A stretch of DNA of 5,087 nt from Candidatus Zixiibacteriota bacterium (GTDB lineage Bacteria > Zixibacteria > MSB-5A5 > CAIYYT01). The position numbers were made by a program, and so were the translations under genes. The DNA is taken from contig JAGLUH010000492.1 of assembly GCA_023134875.1 (NCBI GenBank), positions 1 through 5,087 on the forward strand, read 5' to 3'. Below are positions 1-5,087 of the stretch, piece by piece. The notes beneath the pieces were generated by a model. That model did no database searches and was not told the DNA's origin. It saw only the letters and a program-made list of their open reading frames with translations. The stretch's first letter is position 1. Each line of letters begins with the position of its first letter.

Positions 1-2237
1 TCCTTGAGGTCTTTTTTATTCTGGCTGGGAAGCACGAATTTGTAGATACCGGCTCGATGCGCCGCCGCCACTTTCTCCTTGACGCCGGAAACCGGCAGCA
101 CCTTCCCTCGCAGTGAGACCTCGCCGGTAATGGCAATATCGTTCCTGATCGGGCGGTTGCTCATCACTGAGGCGATTACCAGCGAGATCGTCGCCCCTGC
201 CGAGGGGCCGTCCTTGGGAATTGCCCCCTGGGGAAAGTGGATATGAATATCGTGGTTGGCGAAATCCTCGTGCGGGATGCTGAGCAGTTCCGCTTTCGAG
301 CGAACAAAACTGTGCGCTGCCTGCACCGATTCTCGCATCACCTCGCCCAGCGATCCGGTGCAGGTAACCGAACCACCGCCTCGCATCTTCAGTCCTTCGA
401 TCATCATAATGTCGCCGCCCGAACCGGTCCAGGCGACACCGGTAGCCACACCAACTTCGGGATGACTGGGGCCTTTCTCGGGGATATAGATCGGCGTCCC
501 CAGTTGTTCTTCGATATCATCCTCGGTAATTGCCCATTTCACCGACTTGGGGGAGGTTGCCTTGACCTTGGAAAAACGGCGGCAGATCGTCTCAATCCGC
601 GCTTTCAACTGACCAAGTCCTGCCTCCATCGTGTAATTCTGGATCAATCTCTTAATCGCGCCGGCAGTGAAGGAGAGTTCCTCGGCGGCGATGCCGTTGC
701 TTTTCAGGATCGACGGGATCAGGTATTTCTGGGCGATCAGCAGCTTTTCCCGATCAATGTAACCGGCAAATTCAATCAACTCCATTCGCTCCACCAGCGC
801 CTCGGGGATACCTTCCGTGGTCTGGACGCTGAAAATGAAGGTGACGCGAGAGAGATCGATCGGCAAACCGAGGTAATCATCGATAGACTTATGGTTCTGC
901 CGGGGATCGATTACCCCCAGGAACGCCAGCGATGCTCCCACTCCCCCCTCGTCACCACACAGCTTGTCAAGGTCCTCTATCAGTATCACCGGATTCATAC
1001 ACTCCGCCTCAATCAGCGAAGTCACGATTTTCCCCGGCATCGCTCCCATAATATTATGTGGTTCGCCCCTGATTTCGATAGCGTCCATTACTCCGGCGAC
1101 ACTGAAACGAATCTCCTTTCGTCCCAGGGAGTCTGCGATCGCGTGTGCCAGAGCCGCTTTGCCGGTGCCCGAGGGGCCACACAAGCAAAGAGCCGGCACA
1201 GTGACATTGTCGGTTAACTGACCGGCCGCCAGGTATTCGATGATTCGCTCCTTAATGTTCTGCGAACCGTAGAAGCAGCTACTAATTATCTTCTCCACTT
1301 CCACCAGGTTTTGCGGCCCGCCCGGCAGTTTATTCCATGGGATCGCCAGCAGCCAGTCCAGATAGTTCTTGACCATTCCATACTCAGCCGAGGCGCAGTT
1401 GATGACCTTCAACCTCTCCGTCTCCAGAAATACCCGCTCTTTCACTTCCAGGGGCAGACCGGGCAGCATCTGCGTGCGGTGTCGATAGGACGCAGCCGGA
1501 TTCTCGCTGCCAATCTCCTCACCCAGTTCCTTCCTGATCTCCCTGAGCTTGGTGCGAAGATACAAGTCACGCTGCGTCTTGCTTATCGATTCCTCTACTT
1601 TATCCTTGAGTTCCGTCTCCAATTGCAGGCGGCGGCTCTCTTCATCGAGCAATTCAGACAGGAGTGTCAGTCTCTCTTCCAGGTTTTCCTCGGCCAGCAG
1701 TTCACGTTTAGCCTCGAAGGGAAATTGAATATGGTGTGAAATAAAATCTATCAGTCGCGGCACATCATGTCGATTGGCGGCGAAGATCTGCGCCACTTCT
1801 GCGGAATAATGTTTGTCTGATTTCAGAATTGCTACCGCCAGATCGTACGCCTGCGTTGCCCTATCCGGAAATTCACCTGTAACCGGTTCAACCGGCACAG
1901 TTTCAAAGTCGCCTGTTAAATATGGATCATGGCGGGAGAGTTTAATCAATCGCACCCGCTCTGCTGTCTCGAAAGTAACGCTGAAGGTTTTATCACTGGC
2001 GGGCTGGATGGCGATCGGACGCGCCAGCACACCGATTGACGAAAAATCATCTAAAGTGGGAATTTCCTGCTCAGACCGACGCAGCGGGATCAAGAGGATC
2101 TGCCCTTCTGTTTTCTGCAGATCCTCCAGCAGTTTCAGGCTGCGCCTGGTGCGAATCTGTACCGTACCGACGCAGCCGGGAAACAACACCGTACGGCGCA
2201 GCGGCAATATGGGAATTTGTTTCCTGTTGTCCGACAT
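1..2237 (-). CDS. lon: LonA-type serine protease with degenerate AAA+ ATPase motifs (C-terminus cut by window edge)
   Basis: Lon proteases are cytosolic hexamers that use ATP to unfold damaged or regulatory proteins and feed them to a Ser-Lys protease chamber. The frame is open from ATG 2237 to the window edge, giving 745 residues; E. coli Lon has 784. Residues about 8-200 form the LonA N-terminal domain ([14 protein letters not shown] near the start). A helical region follows to about 300, then the AAA+ module (about 310-550) and the protease domain (from about 590). The protease site is intact: PKDGPSAG with Ser679, and GVKEK with Lys722. The ATPase site is not: Walker A is GPSGTGKA (Lys360 kept, Thr to Ala361), Walker B ends ILIED instead of a DE pair (Glu421-Asp422), sensor 1 is Gln472 instead of Asn, sensor 2 is Gly542 instead of Arg, and the pore-loop Tyr is Ile396. 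The arginine finger (Arg484) is kept. An in-frame TAG two codons upstream supports the ATG start. The Shine-Dalgarno match is poor: only GGA 7 nt upstream. Family assignment is very sure. Loss of ATPase activity is inferred. A canonical lon may exist elsewhere in the genome. Confidence 0.95.
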   Translation of the reverse strand, partial: MSDNRKQIPILPLRRTVLFPGCVGTVQIRTRRSLKLLEDLQKTEGQILLIPLRRSEQEIPTLDDFSSIGVLARPIAIQPASDKTFSVTFETAERVRLIKLSRHDPYLTGDFETVPVEPVTGEFPDRATQAYDLAVAILKSDKHYSAEVAQIFAANRHDVPRLIDFISHHIQFPFEAKRELLAEENLEERLTLLSELLDEESRRLQLETELKDKVEESISKTQRDLYLRTKLREIRKELGEEIGSENPAASYRHRTQMLPGLPLEVKERVFLETERLKVINCASAEYGMVKNYLDWLLAIPWNKLPGGPQNLVEVEKIISSCFYGSQNIKERIIEYLAAGQLTDNVTVPALCLCGPSGTGKAALAHAIADSLGRKEIRFSVAGVMDAIEIRGEPHNIMGAMPGKIVTSLIEAECMNPVILIEDLDKLCGDEGGVGASLAFLGVIDPRQNHKSIDDYLGLPIDLSRVTFIFSVQTTEGIPEALVERMELIEFAGYIDREKLLIAQKYLIPSILKSNGIAAEELSFTAGAIKRLIQNYTMEAGLGQLKARIETICRRFSKVKATSPKSVKWAITEDDIEEQLGTPIYIPEKGPSHPEVGVATGVAWTGSGGDIMMIEGLKMRGGGSVTCTGSLGEVMRESVQAAHSFVRSKAELLSIPHEDFANHDIHIHFPQGAIPKDGPSAGATISLVIASVMSNRPIRNDIAITGEVSLRGKVLPVSGVKEKVAAAHRAGIYKFVLPSQNKKDLK

Positions 2238-2255
2238 TAACTAATCCGGTTTTCC

Positions 2256-2275
2256 CTGCGGCTTTCCCGCCGCAG
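2256..2275 (-). promoter_or_regulatory. GC-rich hairpin in the lon leader
   Basis: CTGCGGC and GCCGCAG form a perfect 7-bp stem around a 6-base loop, 18 nt upstream of the lon ATG. A second, mutually exclusive pairing exists: GCGGCT, starting 4 nt further upstream on the coding strand, can pair with AGCCGC. The only purine-rich stretch in the leader (AGGGAAAA) begins in the 3' arm, but it is about 16 nt from the ATG, too far for a normal Shine-Dalgarno site. No T-run follows, so I do not call it a terminator. A role in translation or transcript stability is inference. Confidence 0.35.
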
Positions 2276-2331
2276 CCGCTTTAGAAAAAACGAGCCCCGC
2301 AAATCCCCGGCCTGACAGATTCAGGTGACAC

Positions 2332-2350
2332 AATACTACACAGTAGTGTT
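2332..2350. repeat. Small inverted repeat just after the helicase stop
   Basis: AATACTAC and GTAGTGTT pair over 8 positions around the 3-base loop ACA. One pair is a G-T wobble on the plus strand and a mismatch on the minus strand. It starts 9 bp past the helicase stop codon. It is AT-rich and no T-run follows it on the coding strand, so it would be a weak terminator at best. It could be a protein-binding palindrome or a chance structure. Confidence 0.3.
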
Positions 2351-2358
2351 ATCGGCTG

Positions 2359-5016
2359 CTACCGACCATCCGCCAACGCCTTTTCTACTTCAACCACCGG
2401 GAAATCCCTTTCAACCACCCTCTTCTCCTGCAGTCGCCGCGCCAGTTCCGCCAGTTCCCGATCAGCGAATGAATCCATCGACTCATAATCGATCCTGATC
2501 TGCGCCGGCTGCAAATTGATACGATAGCGCCCAGCCTTGTTGTTCTCGATACAACGTTCCAGGCCGGTAGCGTAGCGTTTTAACTCCTGCTTGATGCGGT
2601 AGATATTCTTGGCCTGGTTGAATCCCGGTTCGATTTCCTCCTTGCTGAGCCAGCCGTCGATTGACAGCAACCGCGCCGCCGTCAGCTTGAACAGGTAGTT
2701 GAAACTCTTCGGCGTAATATCGATTTCGGTGTTGTTGTAATTGATAACAACCCGGTTGCCCCGCTCGCACCCCCACAATTTCAGTTGTGGCATCTTACTC
2801 GCCTCCTTCGCTTCTGCTTGTTTCTTGTTATTAGTCTTCGAAAACTTCTTGATCAACAGGTCAGCCCGCTCGGTGCCGACGACTCCGGCGATTGCGGCAC
2901 GGTTTTCGTCGGTAAGCTGATTGGCGGCAACAATTCCCTTTTGCTGCAACGCCAGGGCGAGATCGCGCTGTTCCGCTTTGAAACCAAGCCGAGTCCCCTG
3001 CGGATCATAGCCGCAGCCGACCGCAATCGACAGGCGGCGCAGGAAGCCAACCAGTGCGGCGGAACTGTTGAGCAGTTGCGCGATCGCCGCCGCTCCCTCC
3101 AGCAGCCAGGCGGTTGTCTCGGCCACCTGCAGGATGGCGCCGATGTTGACATGATAGCGCGATTCAATCTCCACAGTTGGCAGGCGGCCGGTCCAGTCGA
3201 GCAACAGCAACGCGGCCTTCAGGCGGTTTTTCTGATCGTCAGTAACTAAGTAGTCCTCATCCGTCAGCCGCTGCAACTGGGGCGATACCTCGCCATTGTC
3301 GTGAACATATCGGCTCAATTGCTGCCGGTACACTCCCACGGAATCCTCGGCATGGTTGACGAATATCTGGGTGGCCCCGGAATCGGGCAGGGACAGGGCT
3401 GTGTAAAGCCAGCTAAGTTTGTCGACGCCGCCGAAGCGTTTGAGTTGGGCAACAATAGCCATACCGGAGTCGACTCCGATTCCCCTGAGACTGATCAGAC
3501 CGCCGAGAGGAGATGGCTCCAGGTTGTTCTCGCGCCGGAAAACCAGTTTCATCTTTTCCAGCCGGCACAGTGCCTGAGCGATCTCTTCCTCATCGAATCC
3601 GCCCTTCTGCCGGGCATAGAGACTCCGTGTCAGCAGGCCGGTCAACTGATCGCTCTGGGTAGCGGTGCGCGACGCCACCAGGTCAAGCACAACATCAACC
3701 GACAGCCTACTCCCCAGTTGTGACTCGATACTGTCGGGGGTGCCGTTGACATACATATCCCAGATCGTTTCTTCTTCCAGGGTACTGGTGGCGATCAGGA
3801 TTGAACGGCCGAACTCACCGTTACTACCCAGCCGACCGGCGCGCCCCGACATTCCCTCATATTCGCTCCAGGCCAGCGGTACCACCATCGGCTTGCCGGA
3901 ATACTCGCCAACCTGATACTTGTAGCAGTCAATGAATACTGTCTGGGCTGGCAGGTTCACTCCCATTGCCAGGGTTGTAGTCGATATCAGCGCCTTGATC
4001 TCACCCTGTCGAAAGCCATCCTCCAGAGTTTTTCTCTGCTGATAGGAGAGATCAGCATGATGAAACGCTACTCCTGATTGCAGCATCGCCAACAGCTTTT
4101 CCCCAAGCGAGGAGACTACCTCCACCTGTAATCGATCACTGGTAGCCGCCGCCGTCGGCCAGAAGTTGCGTTCCGCCAAAGTCGCCGCCAGTTGCTCACA
4201 ACTACGCTTGCTCTTCAGGAAAACCAGCAATTGCTCTCCCTTTGCCACCAGATGCTCGATATTGACCAACAGCAACTCCTCCGGTTCATCGGCGGCAACA
4301 TCACTTAGGCTTTCCTGTCCTTCGCTTTGTGAGTTGAAGGTGCGGTAACGGAATCGCTTCGCCGTCAACACCCCCTGGCGCAGTTCCACCGGTCGATAAT
4401 GATCCTCCAGTAATTCGCAGCCGAGCCAGTTCGCCAGCTTCTCCGGCTCCTTGAGTACTGCCGAGAGCGCCACGATCTGCGGCGAGTAGTCGGAAACCAG
4501 CACTTTCAGCAATGCCAGTTCCAAAGACGCGCCGCGACTTCGATCACCGATTATCTGCACCTCATCGATCAGGATCAGGTCGACCGAACTGAGCAGATCG
4601 ATATTCTTGATCAGCAACTGGTTGAACTTCTCATAGACCAGGATTGCCAGATGAAAGTCGCCCCGCTCCAGGTCGAGATCAAACTCCTTGCGATCTCGGG
4701 TGGAAATGACCACCTTGATGCCGAGAGCGCTGTAGCGCGCCGTGAAATCAAAATACTTCTCTTCGGCAATCGACTTGAGCGGCACCAGGAAGATCGCCTT
4801 CTTCCGTTTGAATATGGTTGCCGCCGCCGCCAGTTCACCGCAGAAGGTCTTGCCTGACGATGTCGGCGCGCTGATCATCAGGCTGGCACCCTCAAGGATG
4901 TTTGCCTCCTTGACCGCCTTCTCCTGCACCGGCAGCAAACTGCTTCCCAGTTTCTCGCGCCAGCAGTTGACAATGACCTCAGGTATACCGAAGGAGGCCA
5001 GATGCGAAATCTTCAT
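2359..5016 (-). CDS. Hel308/Ski2-like superfamily 2 helicase with C-terminal OmpR-like winged helix
   Basis: This is an ATP-dependent nucleic-acid helicase of 885 residues. Helicase motifs appear in order: a Q-like motif around Gln31, motif I APTSSGKT (50-57, Lys56), motif Ia LVPLKS (77-82), motif II DEVQ (151-154), motif III LSAV (184-187), motif V TTLAMGVNLPA (347-357), and motif VI GRAGR (391-395). A winged helix follows (about 430-510), then a Hel308-type ratchet domain whose signature is LLLDWTG...TTAWLLEGAA (about 604-643). Hel308 unwinds 3'-tailed forked DNA in archaea; Ski2 and Brr2 relatives act on RNA, so the substrate here is open. The protein is about 150 residues longer than typical Hel308. 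The extra part is a Lys-rich linker (about 723-741) and a domain at about 744-838 that resembles the OmpR/PhoB winged helix. Three motifs deviate from Hel308: DEVQ not DEIH, SAV not SAT, and Gly388 where motif VI usually has Gln. The ATG start has GGAG 6 nt upstream. The gene lies 121 bp upstream of lon on the same strand. Confidence 0.93.
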   Translation of the reverse strand: MKISHLASFGIPEVIVNCWREKLGSSLLPVQEKAVKEANILEGASLMISAPTSSGKTFCGELAAAATIFKRKKAIFLVPLKSIAEEKYFDFTARYSALGIKVVISTRDRKEFDLDLERGDFHLAILVYEKFNQLLIKNIDLLSSVDLILIDEVQIIGDRSRGASLELALLKVLVSDYSPQIVALSAVLKEPEKLANWLGCELLEDHYRPVELRQGVLTAKRFRYRTFNSQSEGQESLSDVAADEPEELLLVNIEHLVAKGEQLLVFLKSKRSCEQLAATLAERNFWPTAAATSDRLQVEVVSSLGEKLLAMLQSGVAFHHADLSYQQRKTLEDGFRQGEIKALISTTTLAMGVNLPAQTVFIDCYKYQVGEYSGKPMVVPLAWSEYEGMSGRAGRLGSNGEFGRSILIATSTLEEETIWDMYVNGTPDSIESQLGSRLSVDVVLDLVASRTATQSDQLTGLLTRSLYARQKGGFDEEEIAQALCRLEKMKLVFRRENNLEPSPLGGLISLRGIGVDSGMAIVAQLKRFGGVDKLSWLYTALSLPDSGATQIFVNHAEDSVGVYRQQLSRYVHDNGEVSPQLQRLTDEDYLVTDDQKNRLKAALLLLDWTGRLPTVEIESRYHVNIGAILQVAETTAWLLEGAAAIAQLLNSSAALVGFLRRLSIAVGCGYDPQGTRLGFKAEQRDLALALQQKGIVAANQLTDENRAAIAGVVGTERADLLIKKFSKTNNKKQAEAKEASKMPQLKLWGCERGNRVVINYNNTEIDITPKSFNYLFKLTAARLLSIDGWLSKEEIEPGFNQAKNIYRIKQELKRYATGLERCIENNKAGRYRINLQPAQIRIDYESMDSFADRELAELARRLQEKRVVERDFPVVEVEKALADGR

Positions 5017-5022
5017 GGTTCA

Positions 5023-5026
5023 CTCC
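5023..5026 (-). promoter_or_regulatory. Shine-Dalgarno site of the helicase gene
   Basis: GGAG on the coding strand lies 6 nt upstream of the ATG at 5016, a normal spacing. It fixes the start codon and gives a full N-terminal region ahead of the helicase Q-like motif. Confidence 0.75.
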
Positions 5027-5034
5027 ACAGTCTC

Positions 5035-5040
5035 ATTGTA
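5035..5040 (-). promoter_or_regulatory. Possible -10 box upstream of the helicase
   Basis: TACAAT on the coding strand differs by one base from the sigma-70 -10 consensus. The TTGACC next to it is too close to act as its -35. At the proper distance (17 bp) there is only TCAAAA, inside the hairpin repeat. Transcription from here would leave a leader of about a dozen bases. This is a weak candidate, and the true promoter may lie outside the window. Confidence 0.2.
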
Positions 5041-5041
5041 G

Positions 5042-5064
5042 GTCAAAAGTCCCGCACTTTTGAC
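5042..5064. repeat. Perfect 9-bp inverted repeat, first of a tandem pair
   Basis: GTCAAAAGT and ACTTTTGAC are exact reverse complements around the loop CCCGC. The element sits 26 bp upstream of the helicase start and directly abuts a second hairpin. No T-run follows it on either strand. A paired-hairpin layout is common in dispersed extragenic palindromic repeats. A terminator remnant of the gene to the right, or an operator, is also possible. Confidence 0.6.
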
Positions 5065-5065
5065 G

Positions 5066-5084
5066 CTTCACGCGAAGCGTGAAG
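5066..5084. repeat. Perfect 8-bp inverted repeat, second of a tandem pair
   Basis: CTTCACGC and GCGTGAAG are exact reverse complements around the loop GAA. One base separates this hairpin from the one at 5042-5064. The pair fills the region upstream of the helicase to the window edge. The repeat unit may extend past 5087, so its full extent is unknown. Confidence 0.6.
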
Positions 5085-5087
5085 ATA

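Larger units (their letters stand above)
2238..2358 (-). other. Intergenic spacer between helicase and lon, possible lon leader
   Basis: This 121-bp gap separates the helicase stop from the lon start; both genes read leftwards. I see no tRNA, no small gene and no convincing -35/-10 pair. It contains three short inverted repeats: 2256-2275, 2311-2325 (CCTGA/TCAGG around a 5-base loop) and 2332-2350. On the coding strand a run of six T (2290-2285) lies upstream of the GC-rich hairpin rather than after it, so this is not a standard intrinsic terminator. Read-through from the helicase into lon is therefore plausible. A separate lon promoter of a type I cannot recognise is also possible. Confidence 0.6.

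Noticed and set aside
237..1217. A 326-codon open frame on the plus strand
   Set aside because: It lies wholly antisense to the AAA+ and protease domains of lon. Its product has no recognisable domain and is rich in His, Arg and Gln, as is typical of a shadow frame in GC-rich DNA.
1..2237. lon as a pseudogene
   Set aside because: There is no stop or frameshift across 745 codons, and the N-terminal domain, arginine finger and protease dyad are well kept. Changes confined to the ATPase centre and pore fit specialisation better than decay.
1311..2244. Plus-strand open frames of 142-143 codons at 1311-1739 and 1813-2244
   Set aside because: Both are antisense to the lon N-terminal and helical regions, which translate to a clear LonA sequence on the minus strand. 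Neither shows a recognisable motif.
2256..2290. Intrinsic terminator between helicase and lon
   Set aside because: There is a hairpin and a T-run, but on the coding strand the T-run comes before the hairpin, and on the plus strand the hairpin is followed by an A-run. The order is wrong for termination in either direction.
2785..3723. Plus-strand open frames of 140-154 codons inside the helicase region
   Set aside because: They are antisense to the winged-helix, ratchet and linker parts of the helicase and have no domain signature of their own.

Overview
The window holds two large genes, both read from the minus strand, with almost no other coding space. It looks like a bacterial chromosome: the Lon protein has the N-terminal substrate domain of the bacterial LonA type, base composition is moderately GC-rich by eye, and Shine-Dalgarno-like sites are present. 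No ribosomal RNA or other taxonomic marker is present. The unusual versions of both proteins suggest a lineage away from the well-studied model bacteria, possibly a candidate phylum, but this is inference.

Layout in transcription order, from high to low coordinates. (1) Positions 5017-5087 are a short upstream region with two abutting perfect hairpins, then a good ribosome binding site. (2) Positions 5016-2359 encode an 885-residue superfamily 2 helicase of the Ski2/Hel308 type. It has both RecA-like domains, a winged helix and the Hel308-type ratchet domain. A charged linker then leads to a C-terminal domain resembling the OmpR/PhoB DNA-binding winged helix. (3) Positions 2358-2238 are a 121-bp gap with small hairpins and no convincing promoter or terminator. 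(4) Positions 2237-1 encode a LonA-type protease; 745 residues are visible and the last few tens run off the window.

The most notable feature is the Lon protein. Its Ser679-Lys722 protease dyad is intact and falls at the same residue numbers as in E. coli Lon. Its ATPase centre is altered at many key positions: the Walker A Thr is Ala, the Walker B Asp-Glu pair is Glu-Asp, the sensor-1 Asn is Gln, the sensor-2 Arg is Gly, and the pore-loop Tyr is Ile. This points to a full-length LonA homologue whose ATP-driven unfolding is lost or much altered.

The two genes share a strand and are close together, so they may be co-transcribed. A DNA or RNA remodelling helicase with an added DNA-binding module next to a protease with a degenerate motor could form a functional pair, for example in nucleic-acid quality control or stress response. 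The sequence does not prove such a link.
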